From contig NZ_OY762229.1 of NCBI RefSeq assembly GCF_963665355.1, positions 2,294,001-2,358,000 of the forward strand: a DNA stretch of 64,000 nucleotides, in the 5' to 3' direction. Source of the DNA: an uncultured Desulfobacter sp. (GTDB lineage Bacteria > Desulfobacterota > Desulfobacteria > Desulfobacterales > Desulfobacteraceae). The notes beneath the pieces were generated by a model. It was not told where the DNA came from and searched no databases. It saw only the letters and a list, made by a program, of their open reading frames with translations. Position 1 is the stretch's first letter, and the number at the start of each line of letters is the position of its first letter. Position numbers and translations under genes: made by a program. Positions 52,898 through 62,200 of the stretch are shown here, piece after piece.

Positions 52898-52975
52898 ATA
52901 ACAGCCATGGGCTGACCTGACATATCAGCTGTCAGGCTCAGTCTGTAACAAATATTTAAAGATCTTAGTAGGTTA
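52898..52975 (+). repeat. 78-bp dispersed repeat, copy B
   Basis: It is about 80 percent identical to copy A at 48756-48833, same orientation, no gaps. It starts 31 bases after the stop of the phosphorothioation-linked gene. The two copies bracket a 4.1-kb segment that carries the isomerase, YqeY and both methyltransferase genes. Confidence 0.8.
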
Positions 52976-53027
52976 TCAAGGATTTCTTATGAACAGACCG
53001 GTATCGCTTGAGGTGATCTGAAATATT

Positions 53028-53174
53028 TCACAATGGCCGAGTACACCTGCGATTTGGAAACTGAGAACAACCGAAAAACTCCTGCTTAGTGTCGCCATTC
53101 ACACGAATTATCATTGGAGCGCCAAACTTCTTTTTAAGAATGTTTTCAAATTGTCGAACAGGATCTTGGGGGAG
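53028..53174 (-). pseudogene. Remnant of a gene ending in a topoisomerase-type C4 zinc finger
   Basis: The minus-strand frame between stops at 53175-53177 and 53028-53030 encodes 48 residues that end APMIIRVNGDTKQEFFGCSQFPNRRCTRPL. This reads like the second half of the C4 zinc finger found at the end of topoisomerase I and in several restriction-like nucleases (a GKFFGCSNYPKC type pattern). The expected first cysteine pair and the cysteine after Pro-Asn are lost, and a stop precedes the fragment. It is the tail of a deleted gene, possibly a nuclease of the defence island. The rest of 52976-53213 holds nothing I recognise. Confidence 0.55.
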
Positions 53175-53213
53175 TCATGAGAATAATTCCATGTTGAAAA
53201 CAATTTTTGCAAG

Positions 53214-54029
53214 CTAACTAAAAGAATTTGATTGCAAATCTATCAATTTTATATCATTAGCACTATTTACCGATTTGCTTAAATTCATAACGGCAATATG
53301 GCGGCCACAAACATTGTCATAGATGCGGGTCGCATTTAGTGTTATGCACCTGTTGTCAAACATTTTTAAAGGGGCATAGGGGTTATGGCCTTTAATTAAA
53401 ACATTACATTTAAAAGCGTCCATAGATCGCTTGAAATCACCATAGCTCTTTTGTTTTTGTACGGCTCTAATATTCGCAGGCTGTCTTTCAGAATAATCAC
53501 TCCATAAAAGTTCCTGTAATGCGATACCCGTCAGATTAAAATCGTCAAAAAAAGCAGGCGAAGACGGTAATACCGCATGGGTCATTATGACACCATTTTC
53601 TGTGCTTGCTACTATAGGCAAAGATTCAAGTATCTCAGTGTAAAAGTGACTATCCTGTTTAGATAATGAACACCAAAATTCACAAGGCATAAATTTTTTA
53701 TGCTTCGATGGATTAAGGTCGTGGTTACCCATTAACAGAAAAATTCGATCTGGATATTGAATTTTTAGTTTCAAAAGGGAATCTATGGTTGCTGTTGGGT
53801 TTATTAGCCATGAAGAGGGGCTTCTATCTACATAATCGCCGCAAAAAATAATTTTTACACCTTCTGCATTTGTAAGAAACCTGTCAACAACGATATTCAA
53901 AGTATCCCTATCATTGTGAAGATCGGATAAAATCACACATTTCCCCTTGTTCCCCGGAATTTTTAACCATCTGCCATCAGATTCAAATAAATTAATAAGC
54001 TTGTCTTTGTAAAATTCTTGTTTCTCCAT
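53214..54029 (-). CDS. Calcineurin-like metallophosphoesterase
   Basis: This 271-residue protein has all five blocks of the binuclear metallophosphoesterase fold: VILSDLHND (about 32-40), FCGDYVDRSPSSW (about 62-74), FLLMGNHDLNP (about 97-107), IMTHAVLP (about 148-155) and VLIKGHNPY (about 208-216). It resembles the protein phosphatase/bis-nucleotide phosphatase branch. It has no signal peptide. The gene is 42 bases downstream of the 1433-residue ATPase gene and on the same strand, so it may be the last gene of that operon. Whether it acts on proteins, nucleotides or DNA ends is unknown. AT-rich. Confidence 0.85.
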   Translation of the reverse strand: MEKQEFYKDKLINLFESDGRWLKIPGNKGKCVILSDLHNDRDTLNIVVDRFLTNAEGVKIIFCGDYVDRSPSSWLINPTATIDSLLKLKIQYPDRIFLLMGNHDLNPSKHKKFMPCEFWCSLSKQDSHFYTEILESLPIVASTENGVIMTHAVLPSSPAFFDDFNLTGIALQELLWSDYSERQPANIRAVQKQKSYGDFKRSMDAFKCNVLIKGHNPYAPLKMFDNRCITLNATRIYDNVCGRHIAVMNLSKSVNSANDIKLIDLQSNSFS

Positions 54030-54071
54030 GAATATACAATCTTCACATTATTGTGTAAGGGATTTGTCTCA

Positions 54072-57000
54072 TTATATAGTCTTTATCTTCTTCAAAAAAA
54101 TATTTTGGGATTCACTTGTGAGTCCTGTGAATTTTTGGACCAACCAATCAACTTCCAACTCCTGGCATCTCGCTTTTGCCTTTTGGGCAATTTTTAAAGC
54201 CTTGTCTTTCTGATCACCAGTTAATATTGCAGGCGGATACTGAAGCCGGTGCATTATCGCATCTGCCTCTGCAACTTTCATATTGGCAATGTCATTTTCT
54301 TTTTCAATATACTTTCTCAGCCATTTTTCCCCTTCTGATTTACGCTGATCCGAGACCTCTTTTATAATTTTTTCCAATGTCTCTTCAACATCCCACGGGG
54401 GAGGATCATTATCACCGTATTTTTTATCGGTATCAGCAACAATCGCCGAGGACAGGTTTTTGAAAGCATCCCAGGTCAACGAGGTGTCTTGAAGCTTAAG
54501 ATAAGCATCATGGAAAATATTTAATGCCAATGCCATTAATTCCAGATCTTCCAGATCTGTGTCACATCCTTCGTAGGTCAGCATTAAGCCCTTAATATCT
54601 TTCAGCAACGGTGCAATATCAGAATAGGTCTGAATTTTAGAATCCCATAATGCATTGGCTTTTTCACTCAATTGGGATTCAGCCTCTTTTAAATTTTTAA
54701 TAAATGCAGATACACGGCTTCTGATACCATCCATCTCAGTAAGGGATACTTTTCCTGATGCTGTTTTCAGGCGCTTGTCATATTCTTTCCCGGGAACAAG
54801 CAAACTTCTGATTTGGGCTATTCTTACAATACGAAACACCTCACTATTCTCAGTCAGCCAGGAGTCAACATCTTGAATCAACCTGGCAGCTTCCGCCTGG
54901 ACCTGGGAGTTTTTGACCTGGTCATTGACCCATTTTTTTAGCTGTTCAGCCTCCTCGGGCAGATTTAAAAGCTCAAGATTCTTACAAACCTTGGATCCAA
55001 GATGATGTTTAAAATTCCCAACTTGCTCCGGATTATCTGTGATAAGGGTTTGAGTTGGCATCCAATCAGGAAAAATTTCAATAACCATCTGGCGTGCTCG
55101 GCCAATGTCATTTTCAATATCTGCTTTCTCCTGGCGGGTCCAGGCCAATTCTTCGCCCTCCATTTTCGATAAAAGAGATGCCATTTCTGCTGCACCCCAG
55201 ATAATATTGCCACCGTTTTTGTGCCGCACCCCTTTATCGATTTTATCCCAGGCATCATCTTTTTTCCGTTGAACGGTCTCCATGGCCGATATGGATTGTT
55301 TGGTCAATTCTTCAAGGTGTACAAATTTATATGTTAATGATTGGGAAATCGGAATTCTTGATCTTAACGCCAATGCCTGCTTATAGAGTTGGAATCTTCC
55401 TTGATAGGACTCCTCCAGTTCCCAATCTTCAAGCAGGTTTTCCCATTCGGCAGACTCCTCACCCATATTGATAATTTCGGCTTTACCTATTTTGTCTAAA
55501 TCAAGAGTCTTTTCCCGTCCTTTGAACAGATCTTGTTGAAGCCACTGCCCTACGTCTACCCGGGCGCCGTCATCAGTCAAAATAAAAACATTGTCTCGAC
55601 GCGGAGACAAAAACACGCCGAACAGCAGGCCAACAGAGGCAATGTTTGCCCCAAAAGGAGGCAGACAGGCTGCACGCAACTCATCAGCGATTATAAATTG
55701 TTGATCGTCGGCATCCAATTTTTTACGCCATGCCATGACAATGGCGTGGGCTGTAGGCTCTTTGGGGATAATAATTTTACCGTTGGTATTGTTAAAACAA
55801 TCCCAGCAATATTTCAGAACATTCAAGGAACGGTTTCTGTCTTTAGCCCCTAAGGAACTGCATGTTTGAAAATCCAGTTTGCCGTTTAACAAGGATAACG
55901 TCAAAGAATTGCAAGACGCTGCAGCATTTCCGCTTTTGGTACCGTATCCGTCAAAGGGGAATGGCAGGGGTTTTTTATATATAGCTGAGAATAGTTCTGT
56001 TCCCATTGCCATAAGCCTGCGCCCTGATAATCCCTCCTGTAGACCAACAGAGATATGCCGTTCTTTCACAGCCAATTCAATGGATTTTGTTAAAAACTGA
56101 CGGGTTTTCTCTTCATGAGAGCCGACCAGGTGGCCAAACCTGGCCTTATCCTGTTCGTTTATTCCATCCGAAAGGACAGCCAACTCCGCCATCATTCGGC
56201 CGATGTCGCCTGTTTCATCTTCAATAAAAACAACAAAAATGGGAAGCGTCTTTTGTTCTAATTCTTTTGCCACACTGTTTATTTTTCGTTTCGTATTAAG
56301 CAGAATCTTTTCGATATCTTCTCCGGGGCCTACATAGCAATAGATAAGGGAGCCCCGTTTGTCCGCTACGCCCAAAGCGCAGCCCCAGCTTTTTGCTGCA
56401 AAATCAATATGGTTTTCAAGAATATGCAGATTTGAAGCCGTAAATTGATACCCCCACTCTTTGGTTGTAATATCATTACGTTCAGAAAAATCGCATTCAA
56501 GGTCCCCGATTGCATCGCACCACTTGGCGATTTGCCCTGCAAATAGTTCTGCCTTGCCCTGCTCGTCAAAGGAACTGGCAACCCGCTGTCTTAAGAAAGA
56601 TAAGAATTGTGTTCGAGGAACGGCATCTCCAAGGATATCAAATAATTGAAAGTTTTTATCCCATTCAATGATGTTAAATTCATTTTGAAGCAGGTTTAGC
56701 TCTTCCTGTATTTCAAAAAGATTCAGCCCTGTAAATGCCCCGATGGAGATCTCCGCCTGCTCTCTGTTCTGGACAGACAATCCTATTTTGGACGAAAAAA
56801 CGATGGCCTGGAGCATTGCTGCTTGACGGTTGTTCAATTTACTTCCGTGTTTATTGATAACGGTTGCATAGGAGTGGGCAATCGTGCCCTGCTGGCCACT
56901 CTCTTCTGAACCGATAAATTCCTGAAGCAGTTCTTCCGACCATAGATCTGTAGCGGCCATCACGGCCGGTTGATTTCCAGCAACTGCAACCCTGCCCATA

Positions 57001-58373
57001 TGTGCCTTCATTCGCCCGGACAGCAATGAAAGTGCAGATCTCTCCTGAAGATGTTTGCCGGCCGACGACATATAATAGAGCAGCCATACCGCATAAGGAG
57101 ATAACGGCCAGCATCCTTTCCGTACAACAGTATGGAACTGGCCAGCATTCGTCCACAGATGATGTTGCTTAGACACGGGGAACCATTGGTTAATGGTATC
57201 CATGATTTGTTGTGAAGCTTGCAGGCTTTGCCCTCCCTCAAACCACGCTTCGTATTCTGATGATTTCTTTTCGATTAGATGGGCGATTAGGGTTTCAAGA
57301 TTCGTGCTTAAATATGCCTTATCTGCATTTTGATATCTGGTAATCACACGGATGATATCATTTTTGAATTCCGGGGCAATCCGTTGAATATAAGAGTTGA
57401 GTTCAAACTGAATAAACCCTACAAAGGTAGCTTTATCCGAATTGCTTTGTATGCCTTCAAAAAGATGCTGAAGTACGCCGCTGCCTGCAATTTGCCTCCT
57501 CATTGTTGCAAATTCCGCATACCGGCCGAACTCATCAAACAATACTAAAAGGCCTGAAAATGGCTTTCCTGGTTCAGGACCGCAATACTCGCGGCATGCC
57601 ACATCAATCAAGTCTTTGAGGGATTCACCACCATGGACAGCAATCCTAAGTCCCTTTTGTTCAAAAAGAGGGTACAGGGCGTCATAAACCTGCTCGTTTT
57701 GCTGTTCCAGTTTTTTGAGAATCGTTATTGTGTCCGACAAGCCGGTACACTCTAAAAGTGCCTGCTCAAGTTCAGAATTGGAGGCCATGATATTGACACG
57801 GCTGGCAGCTTCTTTAAAACGAGGCCGCAGGTTATCCATGGGGCTTGTGTCGGCGCTATTTTTTTGTACCTGATTGAGAATTTGACGGCTCATTTCCGCC
57901 GTAAGGTCGTAATTCTCCATCCCGTTCAAAGAAAGGACTAAACAGGGCTTGCCTATGCCCTCAACCAGTTTCCGAATTTGAGTTCCTATAGCCCGGTCTG
58001 CATTTTCAATCCCCCGGATAATGGTTTCAGAATTCTGGCTGCCCGGATCTCCCAACAGACTGGCAAGGGTAATCGCCAAATGAGACTTTCCTGTACCATA
58101 TCCGGCAATGGCCAGGGTAAAAGGTTTTTCAGACAGTCCTACACAGGACCGGACAATGGAATGAGTAAAACCAGCTGTATCTTGAAGCTTGTGCCCGTGA
58201 CCCGTACCAACTTCTGCCTGGGTCACGCCATGGTAAGAAGGCCCATGGAAGACAAAGGCGGCAGCGGCCTGTTCCGCCCGCTCCGGATTATCATTCAGCC
58301 AGTCTACGTTTACAGCGCCTTCAAAAAGACGTTCATCTTGGAATCTTACTATGTCACCAAATGTCGTCGGCAT
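54072..58373 (-). CDS. Giant P-loop ATPase of a putative phosphorothioate-linked defence operon
   Basis: This 1433-residue cytoplasmic protein has Walker A AGYGTGKSHLA (about 90-100; K96) and Walker B LLVLFDEFGRYAEFA (about 275-289; D280, E281), followed by QSNSDKATFVGFIQFEL, where an arginine or polar sensor would sit. The ATPase part takes about 450 residues. The rest is helical, with a long coiled region near 1080-1350 (AETVQRKKDDAWDKI, LKEAESQLSEKANALWD). No nuclease or methylase motif is seen. It recalls the large ATPases of BREX (BrxC) and the SspFGH/Pbe groups. The start has GGAG upstream and lies 23 bases after the DUF4007 stop. Function inferred from neighbours. Confidence 0.75.
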   Translation of the reverse strand: MPTTFGDIVRFQDERLFEGAVNVDWLNDNPERAEQAAAAFVFHGPSYHGVTQAEVGTGHGHKLQDTAGFTHSIVRSCVGLSEKPFTLAIAGYGTGKSHLAITLASLLGDPGSQNSETIIRGIENADRAIGTQIRKLVEGIGKPCLVLSLNGMENYDLTAEMSRQILNQVQKNSADTSPMDNLRPRFKEAASRVNIMASNSELEQALLECTGLSDTITILKKLEQQNEQVYDALYPLFEQKGLRIAVHGGESLKDLIDVACREYCGPEPGKPFSGLLVLFDEFGRYAEFATMRRQIAGSGVLQHLFEGIQSNSDKATFVGFIQFELNSYIQRIAPEFKNDIIRVITRYQNADKAYLSTNLETLIAHLIEKKSSEYEAWFEGGQSLQASQQIMDTINQWFPVSKQHHLWTNAGQFHTVVRKGCWPLSPYAVWLLYYMSSAGKHLQERSALSLLSGRMKAHMGRVAVAGNQPAVMAATDLWSEELLQEFIGSEESGQQGTIAHSYATVINKHGSKLNNRQAAMLQAIVFSSKIGLSVQNREQAEISIGAFTGLNLFEIQEELNLLQNEFNIIEWDKNFQLFDILGDAVPRTQFLSFLRQRVASSFDEQGKAELFAGQIAKWCDAIGDLECDFSERNDITTKEWGYQFTASNLHILENHIDFAAKSWGCALGVADKRGSLIYCYVGPGEDIEKILLNTKRKINSVAKELEQKTLPIFVVFIEDETGDIGRMMAELAVLSDGINEQDKARFGHLVGSHEEKTRQFLTKSIELAVKERHISVGLQEGLSGRRLMAMGTELFSAIYKKPLPFPFDGYGTKSGNAAASCNSLTLSLLNGKLDFQTCSSLGAKDRNRSLNVLKYCWDCFNNTNGKIIIPKEPTAHAIVMAWRKKLDADDQQFIIADELRAACLPPFGANIASVGLLFGVFLSPRRDNVFILTDDGARVDVGQWLQQDLFKGREKTLDLDKIGKAEIINMGEESAEWENLLEDWELEESYQGRFQLYKQALALRSRIPISQSLTYKFVHLEELTKQSISAMETVQRKKDDAWDKIDKGVRHKNGGNIIWGAAEMASLLSKMEGEELAWTRQEKADIENDIGRARQMVIEIFPDWMPTQTLITDNPEQVGNFKHHLGSKVCKNLELLNLPEEAEQLKKWVNDQVKNSQVQAEAARLIQDVDSWLTENSEVFRIVRIAQIRSLLVPGKEYDKRLKTASGKVSLTEMDGIRSRVSAFIKNLKEAESQLSEKANALWDSKIQTYSDIAPLLKDIKGLMLTYEGCDTDLEDLELMALALNIFHDAYLKLQDTSLTWDAFKNLSSAIVADTDKKYGDNDPPPWDVEETLEKIIKEVSDQRKSEGEKWLRKYIEKENDIANMKVAEADAIMHRLQYPPAILTGDQKDKALKIAQKAKARCQELEVDWLVQKFTGLTSESQNIFLKKIKTI

Positions 58374-58396
58374 GGTTTTTCTCCGAAAAAGAATTA

Positions 58397-59245
58397 TCAG
58401 ATCAGATCATCATATATTTTTTTCCACACATTACTGCTGCTATCGGCACTTTGAATAATCCAGGGGGTCATGTGCCGTTCCACTGTAAAAATGCCTTTTT
58501 GTTCAATTAATGACAGTGCCTGTTGGGCATCATCAATGTTCCAGCCCGGAATTGTTTTCCATCCCGCAGCCCGGTCTAAATCCGTTAGTGTGACCTGGTT
58601 TTGCCCAGGAAAGTATGTCTCCATGGCGTCCAACATCCATGCGCCATAACCCCAGGCGTACTCCCCACCGATTGGTCCGGTTTTCCGCCGAACCATACCT
58701 TGCTTCTCGGTCAACGCCCCGCATTCGCTAAAGGATGCCGGATCGTCATACATTCGGATTAAAGGCCCGATCAGATTTGCCTGGGAGCCATTGGTACTTT
58801 GCAGGTAGGTCTCCAATTGGTCTTTCCCAAATTTGGAACCTAGCGCTTGTGCGCCCTGGAAAAAAACCTGATACCAGATATCCGCGCCGCGGGCAGCCCC
58901 GCATAGATTTAAATGGGCTGCCCATTGGGTTACCGGTTCTTTCAAAAAAGGATCTTCCAGCAGAACAACCCTGCCAAAATGTGTCAGGTTTGGCGTTTTG
59001 ACAGCGTTATTCAAAGAATCATCTGACAAAGTGATCAATCCCATTCCTCGGCAATAATCAATGGTCGGCATGACCTTACCGCTTGATGCGCCCGTAGGGA
59101 TGCCCGTTGCGTCGGCAATGGCACGGGCATCCCCTTTCTTTCCGGCAGAGGCAAACTGCAAAAGGGCTTTCAAATACCGCCTTTCGGGGATAAATGTTTT
59201 ATGAAAATTTTTGGGAAGGCGATGGTTTGTGGTTGTATCAACCAT
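58397..59245 (-). CDS. DUF4007 family protein
   Basis: This 282-residue protein resembles DUF4007: a start of NFHKTFIPERRYLKALLQFA, a helix-turn-helix-like ADATGIPTGASSGKVMPTIDYCRGMGLITL (about 43-72), LTHFGRVVLLEDPFLKEPVTQWAAHLNLC (about 87-115), and ADIWYQVFFQGA. The first part may bind DNA through a winged helix. DUF4007 genes are, to my knowledge, often found beside DndC-like sulfurtransferase genes, so this supports a phosphorothioation link. The start overlaps the stop of the HerA-like gene as ATGGTTGA, so translation is coupled. Exact role unknown. Confidence 0.75.
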   Translation of the reverse strand: MVDTTTNHRLPKNFHKTFIPERRYLKALLQFASAGKKGDARAIADATGIPTGASSGKVMPTIDYCRGMGLITLSDDSLNNAVKTPNLTHFGRVVLLEDPFLKEPVTQWAAHLNLCGAARGADIWYQVFFQGAQALGSKFGKDQLETYLQSTNGSQANLIGPLIRMYDDPASFSECGALTEKQGMVRRKTGPIGGEYAWGYGAWMLDAMETYFPGQNQVTLTDLDRAAGWKTIPGWNIDDAQQALSLIEQKGIFTVERHMTPWIIQSADSSSNVWKKIYDDLI

Positions 59246-62200
59246 TTAAGTTTCTTTCCTCCATGGCAGTAATTTTAATTTTTACAGCCATCTTAGGCTT
59301 TAGTGTGCCGTCGTCTTCAAGGGACGGCCCTAAAGAATAGCACTCTCCTTTGTTCAGTTTTGACAGACGTTCAACCCAGGTTTTTGCCGGTTCACTTGTC
59401 GCATTCTCCAACACCCTGGCATATTCTTTCATCTCCGTTTCCGCAGGCTTAAAAAACAGCTTATGGCCAGCCTGAAATAGGCGGGCCTGTTGATCCGTCG
59501 CAAGGTTACTCAGGGTTTGTGTGGCTAAAACCATGGCCAGGCCAAACTTGCGTCCTTCAGTCAGATACTTGGCCAATGGGCTTTCCTCCCGGTGGTCAAG
59601 GTTCTGTACCTCATCAAGAATAACAAGCTTGGGCATATCCTTGTTCCCCTTTGCCCGCACAAAGGCATAAAGGTCCCAAAGAAGAAATTCGGTTACCAGT
59701 TTCCAGGAACTCATATCAAGCCCGGCAAGTTGAAACACATGGCACCGGTTTTCTTCATCTTCAAAAAAGTAATCCCATCCCATGCCTTGGGCATTAGACG
59801 CAAAAGGGTTGCTCATCACAAAGGGTTTGAGTTTACTTAATGTTGACTGGACTGTACTATTGCTATGCGTTTTATCTTCCAGAAAATCTTGCAGAGTCTC
59901 TAATAGTCCATCCAGCGTCATTGCCTCACCATAGGATTCCATGCCGGAAATAATGGCATCGAATAATACGCTGAACTGCTGATCCCCCAAATCATATACG
60001 GTCTTAAATATAGCTGCGACCCGTTTGGCAACAGTGACATAGTCATCCTTTAAAACTATAGTCCCTATTATTTGTTCATGGAGTTTAAATGGAGAGATCG
60101 GAAACGGCCCGGCTTTAATGATATGCTGTTTTGGAGCCAGATATTTTTCTGTGGCATCCTCTAACTGGCCGGGTAAAAATCCATTGGTGTAATCAACAAC
60201 TATAGAATTTTGACCGGATACACCCAATTCATTCAACAGGCACTGAATGGCATATGTTTTTCCCATTCCTGAACTGCCAAAAATCAGAATATGCCTGTTG
60301 TTCAGTCCAGAATGACCGAACTCCCAGAAGATACTGCGGGCACCATTAACGGACTGTCCAAGAAAAATTCGTTCTGTAACTTTCGCTGATTTACTTTTAC
60401 TGTGCGCCTGGGCCGGTAATTCCGGAAAAGGAGTTTCCCCAGCAGGGGGAGTTGACTCTTTTGTTTCCATTGAGGAGGCTTTGGTGAACCGGGCAGAACT
60501 ACTACCGGCGTAATCGTTTCTACCGCCACAATCCTCCGGATCATCTTCAACGGAACAATGGTTCTGGTGAGGGTTTAATTGATACACAAAGTCTATTAAA
60601 TTTTTGCCCCAATCAAAAAAAGTGCCCCCTTCCTCAGAACATAAAGCTTTCATCTCTTGACTGCCTAAAGAGACATGAAGAATGTCCAAATGATACTCCC
60701 TGAAACTAAAGATCCAGGAAACCCTTTGCCTGTTGTCGGTTTCAACATTTGTCCAACAGGTGAAAAGCGCGCCTCCCCAGGAGACAGAGAATTCTCCCTC
60801 CGCAAGGCGCTCTAGAGCCGACAGGACATCCCCACGGTTTTTATTGTTCACTTTAGATCGACTCGCAATCAACCGATGCAGTTGAAGCCACCAATATCTG
60901 GCATCCGGTCTTTGGGTTAAATCATTCTCCTGACGAGGCATAAACGAGGGGATCAAATGTCTAAGCCCGCAATCAACCTGGTCCCTGGCTTTTTCGATGT
61001 GAAAGTCTGCTTGTTTGCCTAACTTGCATTCAATGACCCTCAAATCCAAATGCAGCATGCCGCTTTTTAATACCGATGCAGTTAGATGCAAAATATCCGG
61101 ACGCATATTGGAAGAAGCGTTGTCAAGCCAATGCTGGTAGGCATCAAGGGAGATAAATTGATCGCATAACGCCTCTTTATTGATATGAAATTTTTTTCTG
61201 GCCAAAGCGTAGGCTAAAACCTCCCGAATGTGCTGGCTGACGCCTGTCGCCCGGATCAGGGAGAGACCGGACAGGCCCTTAGCCTGCTCAATGGCAAATT
61301 TTGCGGCCTTGGTTTTTTCTTCGTTTGACCACCCTTCAACCACATTGGAAATGGCCGCTCCTAATTTATGGTAAAGATCGGAGAAATGGAACTGTTCTGT
61401 TGATATGGTATAATTGGCCTCTCCATGGGAACCTACCCCTGAGCCAAAACCAATTAAATCTCGAACGTTGCTGCCGTTTGTCTTTTTCAGCAAGTATTCG
61501 TCAATGTTTGAATCAATACATACAACCCATTCCACATTTTTATGCAGTGCATCCACAACGCCCCGCCATGGACTGAAATCCCCTCTGCCCAGTGCAATAT
61601 GGTGTCCGGCTTTTTCCTGCAAACGTGCTAATACCTCCAGGTGTTTTGTGGCCACCATGAACTGTCGATTGCTTAATACCCGGTATCGTTCATCCTGATG
61701 CTGCCTTTCAGAAGGAGAACAACATGCTTTTTCAAGAATGGGAAATTGAATGGGACGGGATGTCACATCATGAGGGGCAGGTACCTGCTCCATTTTGTTT
61801 CCTTTTACCCCGGCACTGATAAAGTGGCTTAACACAGCAATATCCGCCTCAAGGCTGGCATTAATAATATGGATAAACTGGGCATAGTTATCATACGAAG
61901 TGACGATTCTGTGGGCGACAGAGAGCCGACACGCCCGATAATGGGCAAATTTACTATGGTTTTCTGCGGCTTCCCACCGTTCTTTCCACTGTTCAATCCA
62001 TCGATTGACGCCTGTATCATCACTGGATTCTGAAAACAGTGTAAGGGATACATGGAAAGTTGAACCCGTGTCATTTTCCAACCTGTCCGGAGCACTGATA
62101 AATTGATCTATGGCGGCGATCACCGGCTGAATATCCTGGTTTTGATACACCGCCAGGCTGATGCCGTCCTTTGCATGGGGATGAAGCTTCCAGTAATCCC

